NCBI RefSeq assembly: GCF_024297145.1
Contig: NZ_JANCTC010000032.1
Coordinates: 1-34,681, forward strand
From: Mesorhizobium sp. LMG 17147
GTDB taxonomy: Bacteria; Pseudomonadota; Alphaproteobacteria; Rhizobiales; Rhizobiaceae
Direction of reading: 5' to 3'
Length of the DNA: 34,681 nucleotides
A program made the position numbers and the translations under genes. Below the pieces are notes generated by a model, which saw nothing but the letters and a program-made list of their open reading frames with translations, did no database searches and was not told where the DNA came from. Position 1 is the stretch's first letter; every line of letters begins with the position of its first letter. Below are positions 17,271 to 24,651 of the stretch, piece after piece.

Positions 17271-17322
17271 CAAAACAGGACAGTCATCCTGTTTTGCAAA
17301 ACAGACCGGTTGTCCTGTTTTG
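17271..17322. promoter_or_regulatory. Two adjacent 26-bp palindromes, probable TetR operators
   Basis: Site 1 (17271-17296) has perfect 10-bp arms CAAAACAGGA and TCCTGTTTTG with 6 bases between. Site 2 (17297-17322) abuts it and has perfect 8-bp arms CAAAACAG and CTGTTTTG with 10 bases between. Both are 26 bp long and share the same outer half-site. They fill the gap between the divergent NIPSNAP and TetR starts and overlap a possible TetR promoter (TTGTCC at 17310, TATCGT at 17332). Binding by the adjacent TetR protein is inferred from position and symmetry. Confidence 0.75.
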
Positions 17323-17343
17323 TCAATCTGCTATCGTGTGAAG

Positions 17344-18021
17344 ATGTCAGCAGAGATGTCCGCTCGCCCAAGGTCGCGGGCTCAAAAACGCACCAACGAC
17401 CCCGAAGGCATGCGCAAGAAAGTGCTCGATGTCGCCGAGGAGGCGTTTCAGGCACGCGGCTATCATGCGTCCAGCATGGGCGACCTGATGGCGACGGCGG
17501 GCGTCACCGGCGGCGCGCTGCACCACCATTTCGCGACCAAGAAGGCACTGGCGCTTGCAGTGATCGAGGAGCGGGTCGCCGCCGCGGTCGAAGAGACATG
17601 GATCGCACCGGTGCGGATGGCTCCCTCAGCGCGCGAGGGCGTGCGCTCCGTGTTCGCGGCCGTCGCGGCGGAGCTGGAGCGGCAAGGTTTCGTGCGCGGT
17701 TGCCCGCTCAACAACCTGGCGCATGAACTGTCGCTTGCCGATCCGGATTTCCGCATTGCCCTTGCCGGCATTTTTTCGGCCTGGCGCCAGGCGATCGCCG
17801 ACAAGATCAGCGCCGATCAGCAGGCGGGACGGGAGCTGGGCACCGATCCGCAGCGCTTCGCAGCGCTCGCCGTCGCCAGCTATTCGGGCGCCATGTCGAT
17901 GGCCAAGACCGCACAGGACGCAAGCGTGCTGCGCGATTGCCTGATGGCGTTGGAGCAGGGAGTTATGTCGTCCAAAACGGGAACGAGGCGACGTAGCAGG
18001 ATACTGCACAGAGCCCTTTGA
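17344..18021 (+). CDS. TetR family transcriptional regulator
   Basis: A 225-residue regulator. The HTH region spans about residues 22-70: VLDVAEEAFQARGYHASSM, then MATAGVTGGALHHHFATKKAL. The C-terminal domain contains FVRGCPLNNLAHELS, typical of a TetR subgroup often linked to oxidoreductase genes. The N-terminus is basic (RPRSRAQKR). The ATG at 17344 is chosen although the frame is open further upstream, because that part is antisense to the NIPSNAP gene. A second ATG at 17356 is also possible. It sits immediately downstream of two palindromes and probably controls itself and the NIPSNAP gene. Confidence 0.88.
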   Translation: MSAEMSARPRSRAQKRTNDPEGMRKKVLDVAEEAFQARGYHASSMGDLMATAGVTGGALHHHFATKKALALAVIEERVAAAVEETWIAPVRMAPSAREGVRSVFAAVAAELERQGFVRGCPLNNLAHELSLADPDFRIALAGIFSAWRQAIADKISADQQAGRELGTDPQRFAALAVASYSGAMSMAKTAQDASVLRDCLMALEQGVMSSKTGTRRRSRILHRAL

Positions 18022-18070
18022 CGCCGGCAGGACAGTCGCTCACTATGACCGAGGCGGGGAGGCCGAGCTC

Positions 18071-18664
18071 TTAATTCGGCAGCGGCTTGATCAGCTCGTA
18101 GCCGACCACGCTTTCGGCGCTGGTGCCCTCGTCATAGCGCCTGGCCACAACTGCCTGCAGATCGGGTGCGTAAAGCGCGGTGAACTCGTCCCGCGTCTCG
18201 CCGGCCTCGCTCCTGATCGTCTGCTTGACCGCGAGCACGGCGTATTTGCAATCACCCAGGCTGAACGTCTCCTTGCCCTTGACGTTGATCTCCAGCGTCT
18301 CGGTGCCCTTCGGCGGCTTGTTCGGCACGAGACGGGCAAACACGATCTTGCTCTTGGCCCCCGCCTTCAGCGGGAACACCTTCCTGAGATCGGAAAACGG
18401 GATCATCGCCATCTGCCCTGTGCTGCTGTCGCGAAACACTTCGATCAGCCCGCCGAACAGGTACTGCGACTGAGGCGATTGCGACTGGTATTTGTTGGCC
18501 ACCGCCACCATTCCGCCCGCTGCCGGACGAAATTCGCTGTGGATGCCAGGCCTTTCGAGAACGAAGCCGGCCTTGGCCGATTTGGCGTCGATGCACGCGG
18601 AGGCGTGCGCTGCGCTCGTCATCGCCAGGATCGCCATTGTCATGCCGATGGATGCAGTTTTCAT
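18071..18664 (-). CDS. Secreted protein of unknown function
   Basis: A 197-residue protein with a clear signal peptide (MKTASIGMTMAILAMTSAAHA, cleavage near residue 21). The mature part has two cysteines, one at its start (SACIDAK) and one in LGDCKYAVL, which could form a disulfide. No family is recognised. GGAGGA lies 6 bases before the ATG at 18664, which decides this start over the upstream one at 18733. It is divergent from the metallophosphoesterase gene and convergent with the TetR gene. The expected location is the periplasm. Confidence 0.75.
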   Translation of the reverse strand: MKTASIGMTMAILAMTSAAHASACIDAKSAKAGFVLERPGIHSEFRPAAGGMVAVANKYQSQSPQSQYLFGGLIEVFRDSSTGQMAMIPFSDLRKVFPLKAGAKSKIVFARLVPNKPPKGTETLEINVKGKETFSLGDCKYAVLAVKQTIRSEAGETRDEFTALYAPDLQAVVARRYDEGTSAESVVGYELIKPLPN

Positions 18665-18783
18665 GGCGTCCTCCTCTGCCCGCGCAAGTTGAATGCCGAA
18701 AGCAATGCCAGACCTGGGAGAACGTGTCGACACACTTTGCGAGCAACTGGACTGCCGGTTCGCGTCGTGCTGAATTTTAGCGC

Positions 18784-19914
18784 ATGATGCATCGTATTTC
18801 CGCCCGACCGGTCTCCCGGCGCAGTTTCCTGATGAAGGCAGCGGCCGTTGCCGCGGCCGGCGCCGTTTCGCGCCCGGCCTTCGGCCAGACCGGGCAGCGC
18901 ATTCCGCCGATCGACGCCACCTTCCTGTTTATCGCTGATGTCCATGCCTGCCGCATGGCGAACGGATTGAGCCCGCACTGCGAGCAGGAGGGCAAGACCG
19001 ACGCCGCCCTGCTGCGCAATGTCGCCGCGCTCAACGGCGTTGGTGACAGGCAATGGCCAGCTGAAATCAACGGCGTCGCCACCGGTCTGCATTCGACGGG
19101 CAATATCGGCACGCCGCTCGGCCTCGTCGTTGGCGGCGACATCACCGATGATGGTGGCGGCCAGATCACCCAGCCCAGCGAAGGCACGCAGCTGCTCCAG
19201 TTCAGCCAGCGCTACCAGCAGGGCGTTGGCCCCGACCGCGTGCACATGCCGGTCTATGTCGGCCTCGGCAATCACGACCTCGACCAGAACGGCCCGCGCT
19301 CGCATGTCGACTGGTACCGCCGCGAAATGCGCGACTACGTCGAGGTCAATCACCGCCCCGGCGTTTTCTTCAAGCCGCCCGCGCCGGCGACCAACTACGA
19401 TCTCGAGACCGATTGCTATTCATGGGATTGGGGCGGTCTGCATCTTGTCCAGACGCACCGTTTTGCCGGCGATACCGGCCATGGCGCAGTCAGCAGCCTG
19501 CCATGGCTGAAGCAGGACCTGGCGACCTATGCCGGCGACGGCCGCCCGGTCATCCTGTTCCAGCATTATGGCTGGGATAATTTTTCGATCGAAAGATGGG
19601 ACGCCGCCGAGAAGACCTTCGACGACAACGGCACGGGCCCACCGCATTGGTGGAGCGAAGCCGACAGGCAGGCGCTGCTGGCTGTGCTGAAGGGCTACAA
19701 CGTCGTCGCCATCTTCCATGGCCACCAGCACGCGACGCCGATGATCTATCACCGTGACGGGCTCGATTTGTTCAAGCCGAAGGCTGCCTTCATGGGCGGC
19801 TTTGCGTTGGCGCGGGTGACCGGCAGCAGCATGGATGTGGTTCTGGGCGAAGCCGCCGGAGATCATGGCGAGGTCGCCTTCACCAATGCGTACAGCAAAA
19901 GTCTGACTTTCTGA
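18784..19914 (+). CDS. Tat-exported metallophosphoesterase
   Basis: A 376-residue calcineurin-like phosphoesterase. The N-terminus carries a twin-arginine signal (SRRSFLMKAAA, Arg12-Arg13) followed by an Ala-rich hydrophobic stretch. The metal-binding blocks are in order: ADVH (Asp52, His54), GGDITDDG, GNHD, FQHYGWD and GHQHATPM. It is therefore a dimetal phosphoesterase folded in the cytoplasm and exported to the periplasm. The substrate is unknown. Two ATGs in tandem (18784, 18787) are both possible starts. A bidirectional terminator follows at 19931. Confidence 0.88.
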   Translation: MMHRISARPVSRRSFLMKAAAVAAAGAVSRPAFGQTGQRIPPIDATFLFIADVHACRMANGLSPHCEQEGKTDAALLRNVAALNGVGDRQWPAEINGVATGLHSTGNIGTPLGLVVGGDITDDGGGQITQPSEGTQLLQFSQRYQQGVGPDRVHMPVYVGLGNHDLDQNGPRSHVDWYRREMRDYVEVNHRPGVFFKPPAPATNYDLETDCYSWDWGGLHLVQTHRFAGDTGHGAVSSLPWLKQDLATYAGDGRPVILFQHYGWDNFSIERWDAAEKTFDDNGTGPPHWWSEADRQALLAVLKGYNVVAIFHGHQHATPMIYHRDGLDLFKPKAAFMGGFALARVTGSSMDVVLGEAAGDHGEVAFTNAYSKSLTF

Positions 19915-19930
19915 CGGGCAGGAGAGGCCC

Positions 19931-19956
19931 AAAAAAGGCGGCCGAGCCGCCTTTTT
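19931..19956. terminator. Bidirectional intrinsic terminator
   Basis: A GGCGGC/GCCGCC stem with a 3-base loop is flanked by six A on the left and five T on the right, so it can end transcription in both directions. It lies between the convergent metallophosphoesterase and CsbD-like genes, as expected. Confidence 0.9.
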
Positions 19957-19977
19957 CTGGTTTGCGAAGCGTCGGCG

Positions 19978-20157
19978 TCAAAGTGCCTTCTTCACCTTGT
20001 CCTTCACGTCGCCGTAAGCCTTCTGCATCTTGCCGGTCGCCTTGTCGACGTCGCCTTCGGCCTCGGTGCGCCTGTTGCCGGTGGCCTTGCCGGCGGTCTG
20101 CTTGACCGAGCCCTTGGCTTGCTTGGCAACGCCGGCAACCTGATCCTTGTTCACCAT
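19978..20157 (-). CDS. CsbD-like small stress protein
   Basis: A 59-residue, Lys/Ala/Gly-rich hydrophilic protein with CsbD-type repeats (GVAKQAKGSVKQTAGKATGN, then DKATGKMQKAYGDVKDKVKKAL). CsbD proteins are general-stress proteins of unknown mechanism. The ATG at 20157 is chosen because AGGAGA lies 7 bases upstream and MVNKDQVAG is the usual N-terminus; the frame is open to 20271 without support. It converges with the metallophosphoesterase gene and is divergent from the GST gene. Confidence 0.85.
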   Translation of the reverse strand: MVNKDQVAGVAKQAKGSVKQTAGKATGNRRTEAEGDVDKATGKMQKAYGDVKDKVKKAL

Positions 20158-20304
20158 CTCGCATCTCCTGATCCGTTCGCCTGGAGAAACGGTCGCGGAT
20201 CGCTTAGGTTCCGGGTTCTGCCCGTCGATTGGCATAGCTTCCGGTCGCGAAGCCGACAGGATAGGGTGCACCAGGACGCCGAACAGACAGAGGCCGGAGG
20301 GACA

Positions 20305-20973
20305 ATGGCTGAATTCACGCTCTTCATCGGCAACAAGTGTTTTTCGTCGTGGTCACTGAGGCCGTGGCTGGCGATGAAGTATCTGGAGATCCCGTTCGAG
20401 GAAGGTCTTGTGCGCCTGCGCACGCCCGAGACCGCGGCCAATCTGGCCAGGATATCGCCGACAGGCCAGGTGCCGGTGCTGAACCATCGGCTGCCGAATG
20501 GCGAGGTCCGGATCGTCTGGGAAACCCTTGCCATCCTTGAATACCTCGCCGAGCTGTTTCCCGGGAAAAAGCTCTGGCCGGCCGACATCGGCGCCCGCGC
20601 GCTGGCCCGCTCGGCGGCGACAGAGATGCATTCCGGCTTTCGCGAGGTCCGCTACGGCTGGCCGATGAATTTGCGCCGGCCAAAAGGCCACAAGCCGCTC
20701 GACGCCGAAGGTGAGGCACAACGGGCGCGCATCGAGGAGCTATGGCGCGAATGCCGCGAAAAATACGGCAAAGGCGGCCCGTTCCTGTTTGGCCATTTCA
20801 CCGCGGCCGACGCCATGTACGCGCCGGTCGTCACCCGCTTCGACACCTATGGCGGCACGCTGGCAACCGATACCCGCGCCTATGTCGACGCTGTGCTTTC
20901 GATGCCGGCGATGCGCCACTGGTATGCCGAGGCGACGAAAGAGCCTTGGCCGGAGCCCGGCCCAGACGAATAG
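20305..20973 (+). CDS. Glutathione S-transferase family protein
   Basis: A 222-residue GST. The thioredoxin-fold N-terminal domain has the putative catalytic Ser region CFSSWSLRPWLAMK, the cis-Pro motif TGQVPVL and the glutathione-contacting WETLAILEYLAELFP. The all-helical C-terminal domain holds FLFGHFTAADAMYAPVVTRF. It conjugates or otherwise uses glutathione in the cytoplasm; the substrate is unknown. GGAGGGACA precedes the ATG at 20305, which decides the start over the upstream open frame. The broken SDR gene follows after 83 bases. Confidence 0.9.
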   Translation: MAEFTLFIGNKCFSSWSLRPWLAMKYLEIPFEEGLVRLRTPETAANLARISPTGQVPVLNHRLPNGEVRIVWETLAILEYLAELFPGKKLWPADIGARALARSAATEMHSGFREVRYGWPMNLRRPKGHKPLDAEGEAQRARIEELWRECREKYGKGGPFLFGHFTAADAMYAPVVTRFDTYGGTLATDTRAYVDAVLSMPAMRHWYAEATKEPWPEPGPDE

Positions 20974-21056
20974 AGCCGAGCAACCCGCAAGCTGGTCTTC
21001 CACTTCGCCGCCCGCGGCCTATCTGAAGATCGGGCTGGGCCCTCGGAGACTTCACA

Positions 21057-21817
21057 ATGATATCTGTTCCTTCCGCATTGGCCGGCAAGGTCGCGCTGGT
21101 CACCGGCGCATCGTCGCGTCGGGCATTGGCGAGGCGACGGCTGCGGCTTTGGCCGCCGCCGGGGCCAAGGTGGCGATTGCCGCACGCCGCGCCGATCGCC
21201 TCGAAGCGCTGGCCGCGCGTATCGAAAAGGCCGGCGGCGCGGCGCTCCGCATCGAGGCCGACGTCACCAGCAACGATGATGTCATCGAGATGGTCGACAA
21301 GGTTGTCGCCGAATGGGGCCGCCTCGACATCCTCGTCAACAATGCCGGGGTGATGCTTCTGTCGCCCGCCGCCGAAGCGGTGCTCGACGACTGGCGCCGC
21401 ATGGTCGAGCTCAACCTGCTGGCGCTGATGGGGGTCACCAAGGCGGCGCTGCCGCATCTCAGGGCCGCCAAGGGTCACATCGTCAACGTCTCGTCGGTCG
21501 CCGGCCGTGTCGCCAATCCGGGGGCCAGCGGCTACGCAGCAACCAAGTTCGGTGTCGTCGGCTTTTCCGAATCGCTGCGCCGCGAAGTCTACGCCGACAA
21601 GGTTCGCGTCACCGTCATCGAGCCCGGCCTGGTGCGCACCGAGCTCGGCGACCACATCGCCAATCCGGCGTTCAAGGCTGATCTGGACAAGCGGCTCGCC
21701 GCCATGGAGGCGCTGACCGCCGAGGACATCGCCGCGGCCATTCTCTACGCCGTGAGCCAGCCGCCACACGTCAACGTCAACGAGATCGTCATCCGCCCGA
21801 CCGACCAGGAACGATGA
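21057..21817 (+). pseudogene. SDR family oxidoreductase, frameshifted by a 5-bp tandem duplication
   Basis: The gene starts well: GGAG about 8 bases before the ATG at 21057, then a normal N-terminus ending ALVTGASS at residue 20. There CGTCG occurs twice in tandem (21112-21116, 21117-21121). Removing one copy restores TGASSGIGEATAAALAAAG and a continuous 251-residue SDR with NNAG (LVNNAGVMLL), Ser (VNVSSVAGRV), YxxxK (GYAATKFG) and a normal end at 21817. As written, translation from the ATG leaves the SDR frame and stops at 21353. No start codon was found in the downstream frame between the ATG and the duplication. It is either a recent inactivation or an assembly error; the rest is intact. 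Confidence 0.85.
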
Positions 21818-21836
21818 ACGGCGTCGGATCTTTTCA

Positions 21837-22688
21837 CTAGGCCTCAAATCCCGCCCGCAGGAAATCGCCACATTCCTCGACCAGCCGCGACGGGTCCCTC
21901 GCAAGGTAGACGCCGAAATCCGCCGTCGGCGCCGGCGGCAAGTTGAAGCGTCCGTTGAGGCTTTGGCAGTCGGGCGGCAGTCCTTCATGCAGCAGAAGCC
22001 CGATGCCAAGCCCGGCCCTCAGCGCCGAGATCAGTGTCGCAAAGGTCGACACGCGGCAGCCGATCTTCCAGCCGATTCCCCCCTTGGCGAGCGAAGCCAG
22101 CATCCTGTCCTGCCAGGAGCAGGCGCCCTCGAAGATGATCAGCGGCAGCTCGACCTCGTCGTCGATCTCGATCATGCGGCTTGCCGCCCAGACCAGCTGT
22201 CGTGACAGATGGCCTCGCGGCGCCATTGTGAAGCGTGCCGGATCGGCCATGACGATGTCGCATTTTCCTTCGCCCAGCGACTTGCTGAGATCGCTGCTGC
22301 TGGCCGATGTCAGTTCGATGTCCACGGAAGGATGCCGGCGCCGGAAATCGGCGATGATCAACGGCAGCCGCGTTACCGCCAAATCCTCGACGATGCCCAG
22401 CCGGACACGGCCGACCAGCCTGCGGCCTTCAATCTCGCGCCTGGCATCCTCGCCGATCGCGATGGCCTTGCGGGCGAAGGCGAGCAGGATCTCGCCGGCC
22501 TCGGTCAGCGTCACGCCGCGCGGCGAACGGCGCAGCAACTCGGCGCCGACTTCGCCCTCGAGGCGCTGAAGCTGCATGCTCACCGCCGCCTGGGTGCGGG
22601 CAAGCCGATCGGCTGCCCGGCTCACCGTTCCGGTATCGGCCACGGTGACGAAGGCGCGCAGCAGTCTGACGTCGATATCTCCGGTCAT
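21837..22688 (-). CDS. LysR family transcriptional regulator
   Basis: A 283-residue LTTR. The winged HTH spans about residues 5-64 (LLRAFVTVADTGTVSRAADR, TQAAVSMQLQRLEGEVG, then LLRRSPRGVTLTEAGE). The effector domain starts near LVGRVRLGIVEDLA. It is transcribed divergently from the RidA/SDR pair across a gap with a CTGATAG-N11-CTATCAG palindrome, and probably controls that pair. The broken SDR converges on it with a 19-base gap. The effector is unknown. Confidence 0.9.
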   Translation of the reverse strand: MTGDIDVRLLRAFVTVADTGTVSRAADRLARTQAAVSMQLQRLEGEVGAELLRRSPRGVTLTEAGEILLAFARKAIAIGEDARREIEGRRLVGRVRLGIVEDLAVTRLPLIIADFRRRHPSVDIELTSASSSDLSKSLGEGKCDIVMADPARFTMAPRGHLSRQLVWAASRMIEIDDEVELPLIIFEGACSWQDRMLASLAKGGIGWKIGCRVSTFATLISALRAGLGIGLLLHEGLPPDCQSLNGRFNLPPAPTADFGVYLARDPSRLVEECGDFLRAGFEA

Positions 22689-22696
22689 AAGAATTC

Positions 22697-22721
22697 CTGA
22701 TAGCTGTGTCAGAACTATCAG
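22697..22721. promoter_or_regulatory. LysR-type binding site (T-N11-A palindrome)
   Basis: Perfect 7-bp arms CTGATAG (22697-22703) and CTATCAG (22715-22721) are separated by exactly 11 bases, the spacing of LTTR boxes. The site starts 8 bases from the lysR start codon and lies 64 bases from the RidA start. Auto-repression plus control of the divergent operon is the usual arrangement. Binding by the adjacent LysR is inferred. Confidence 0.7.
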
Positions 22722-22785
22722 GCTATCCGAAAGCCCGATCTGAATTCAAGGTCTGCTCGTACGAACGACAACAGGAGCAGCCACC

Positions 22786-23247
22786 TTGTCCTACAGAAGA
22801 AGATTTGAGGAGTTCGGTGTCGCCTGGCCGTCGCTCGACCGGCCCGCTTTGCCGTTCTCGCCGACGGTTCGCGTTGCCGACATCGTCTATGTCTCCGGTC
22901 AGATCCCCGAAATCGGGCAGGAAATCGCCGCGATCGGCCAGGTTGGCGGAGAGATCGATCTGGATGCTGCGCAGAACGCCGCCCGGCTTTGCGCGGCCAA
23001 CATCGTCTATTGGCTGGACAAGGAACTGGACGGCAATCTCGACCGCGTCGTGAAATTCGCCAAGCTGACCGTCTATGTGAATGCGGCGGCCGGCTTTTCG
23101 GCCTATTCGGAGGTCGGCAACGGAGCATCCGAATTTCTGCTCCATGTTTTCGGCGGACGTGGCGAGCACGCCCGCTGCTCGCTCGGCATGGCCGGCTTGC
23201 CGGCCAATGTTCCGGTCGAAGCCGACGCTATCGTGCATGTCCGCTGA
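22786..23247 (+). CDS. RidA/YjgF family protein
   Basis: A 153-residue protein of the YjgF/RidA superfamily, the larger YjgF_endoribonc-like type: VADIVYVSGQIPE near the start, FAKLTVYVNAAAGFSAYSEV in the middle and ARCSLGMAGLPANVPVEADAIV at the end. Classical RidA hydrolyses reactive enamine/imine intermediates; this longer group often sits in catabolic operons with unproved functions. The start is TTG at 22786, with AGGAG 8 bases before it. The gene is followed after 74 bases by an atypical SDR, probably as one transcript under the divergent LysR. Confidence 0.88.
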   Translation: MSYRRRFEEFGVAWPSLDRPALPFSPTVRVADIVYVSGQIPEIGQEIAAIGQVGGEIDLDAAQNAARLCAANIVYWLDKELDGNLDRVVKFAKLTVYVNAAAGFSAYSEVGNGASEFLLHVFGGRGEHARCSLGMAGLPANVPVEADAIVHVR

Positions 23248-23321
23248 TGCACCCCCAAAGCATGCCCTCGGGCCTGATCCCGAGGCTGCGCAGTGAAACA
23301 AAAACCAGGAGGAGGCTTGGC

Positions 23322-24113
23322 TTGATAAGTACAAATCTTGAGGGACGGAGGGCGCTTGTTCTCGGCGGAGGCAAGGGCCTCGGTTTCGGCGTTGCCGAAG
23401 CGCTCGCGGCGAAAGGTGCCGAGATCATCCTGGTCGGACGAGGGGAGGCGACCCTGGATGCGGCACGGCGCGCGATCGACGCCGCCGGCCACATCTGCTC
23501 GACCTTCAGCGCCGACCTCTCGGACAACGACAGCGTCTCCCGACTGATCCGTGCCGTCGAGGACGAGCAGCAGCGGATCGACATCGTCCTGCTCAATGGC
23601 GGCGGCCCGCCGCCCTTCGCGGCCAGCGTCTTCGATGCGAGCGTCTGGGAGAAGCAGTTCACCAGCATGGTACTGAGCCAGATGCGCATCGCCATTTCTT
23701 TCCTGCCAGGCATGCGGGCGCGGCGCTGGGGGCGCATTATCGCCGTTTCCTCTACATCCGTCCGCGAGCCTATCCCCGGCCTCACCGCTTCGAATGCGCT
23801 GCGTGCCTCGCTCGCCGGCTGGGCCAAGACGCTGGCCGGCGAAGTGGCGGCGGACGGCGTCACCGTCAACCTGTTGCTGCCGGGCCGTTTTGCGACGGAC
23901 CGGACGAAAGAGTTCGACGCCATGGACGCAGCCGACAGGGGTGTCGACGCCGCCGTGATCGCCGCCGAGAGTCAGGCCGAAATCCCGGCAAAGCGTTATG
24001 GCACCCCCGCCGAGTTCGGCGCTGTTGCCGCGTTCCTGGCCAGCGACGACGCCGCCTATGTCACCGGAGTGGCGTTGCCGGTGGATGGTGGACTCAGCCG
24101 CGGCATGCTGTGA
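23322..24113 (+). CDS. Atypical SDR family protein lacking the catalytic Tyr and Lys
   Basis: A 263-residue SDR-fold protein. The nucleotide motif is GGGKGLGFG rather than TGxxxGIG, and the NNAG position reads NGGGPPP. The catalytic Ser region is VSSTSV. The segment that normally holds YxxxK reads ASNALRASL, so Tyr is replaced by Ser and Lys by Arg. A group with these features is known and is described as resembling beta-ketoacyl-ACP reductases without a perfect tetrad. The TTG at 23322 has AGGAGGAGG 6 bases upstream. It is paired with RidA behind a LysR site. It may bind nucleotide without classical reductase chemistry. Confidence 0.8.
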   Translation: MISTNLEGRRALVLGGGKGLGFGVAEALAAKGAEIILVGRGEATLDAARRAIDAAGHICSTFSADLSDNDSVSRLIRAVEDEQQRIDIVLLNGGGPPPFAASVFDASVWEKQFTSMVLSQMRIAISFLPGMRARRWGRIIAVSSTSVREPIPGLTASNALRASLAGWAKTLAGEVAADGVTVNLLLPGRFATDRTKEFDAMDAADRGVDAAVIAAESQAEIPAKRYGTPAEFGAVAAFLASDDAAYVTGVALPVDGGLSRGML

Positions 24114-24147
24114 GGAGCACGAGCAGCGGCGGGATGGTCGCATCACA

Positions 24148-24194
24148 CAGGAACGCCCCTCGTGCCTTTTATCTGCGCGGGGGGCGTCCTGTTT
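24148..24194 (+). terminator. Probable terminator of the RidA-SDR operon
   Basis: CAGGAACGCCCC (24148-24159) can pair with GGGGCGTCCTG (24181-24191) with one bulge; TTT follows. It lies 35 bases after the SDR stop. The loop is long (about 20 bases) and the T-run short, so it is only moderately convincing. Confidence 0.45.
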
Positions 24195-24279
24195 GTCGTC
24201 CGCCTTTCTCAAGATCGCTCTTTCGAGAACGGCTTTCGACACCGAAAAAATGCCCTGGCGCCAAAATGGTTCCCGGCTG

Positions 24280-24378
24280 AAGCAATTCCAGGAAAAGTGT
24301 GAACGGTTTTCCGTCCCGAATTGCGCAAAAACAAAGAGATAGAGCGGTTCGGCGTTTCCGTGAAACGCCGAACCGCTC
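24280..24378 (+). repeat. Dispersed palindromic intergenic repeat, copy A (two modules)
   Basis: Module 1 (24280-24330) contains nested inverted repeats: GCAATTC (24282) against GAATTGC (24318) outside, and GGAAAA (24291) against TTTTCC (24307) inside. A related copy occurs at 28776-28829 in the opposite orientation. Module 2 is a perfect 17-bp stem (24342-24358 against 24362-24378) with a 3-base loop CGT. The build, with palindromic modules in an intergenic gap, resembles the RIME-type mosaic repeats known in rhizobia. The gap 24114-24478 holds no gene that I can support. Confidence 0.7.
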
Positions 24379-24478
24379 CAAGTGGCTTTTTGGCAGGCAA
24401 TAGCCCGGCTTTTGCTGTCGGATTTGCCGGCACGCCGGTCGCCGACGTGCGTCTCCGCGAGTGTCGCAAATCAAAAAA

Positions 24479-24507
24479 TTGACACGGCGCGCAAAGAAGT
24501 CTATAAG
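24479..24507 (+). promoter_or_regulatory. Canonical sigma-70 promoter for the cold-shock gene
   Basis: TTGACA (24479-24484) and TATAAG (24502-24507) are separated by 17 bases, close to the consensus promoter. Transcription would start near 24514 and give a leader of about 138 bases before the cold-shock ATG. Long leaders are typical of cspA-type genes. Confidence 0.75.
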
Positions 24508-24621
24508 AACTTTGTCGATGTTTGTTTGACCGACTTTTGTTATCCGCGTGCCAAGGCGCGCCTTTGACGAACTTCCCCATCAAAATCGAGACAAACGTTG
24601 TTGTGCATCCGCATGACGATG

Positions 24622-24651
24622 AACGAATATTTGCCATGGAAAGGGTTCGTT
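24622..24651 (+). promoter_or_regulatory. Hairpin enclosing the cold-shock ribosome-binding site
   Basis: AACGAA (24622-24627) pairs with TTCGTT (24646-24651), and the Shine-Dalgarno AAGGG (24641-24645) lies in the loop. The ATG follows the stem directly. It could modulate translation with temperature. Upstream in-frame ATGs at 24613 and 24619 pass through it, so N-terminally extended forms are possible. Only six pairs form, so it is weak by itself. Confidence 0.35.

Noticed and set aside
16546..17343. N-terminal extension of the second TetR frame (total 491 codons)
   Set aside because: It is antisense to the NIPSNAP gene and crosses the operator region; the ATG at 17344 gives the normal length.
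20831..22009. 392-codon minus-strand frame across the broken SDR
   Set aside because: It overlaps the antisense of the GST end, the SDR and the lysR 3' end, and contains no recognisable domain.
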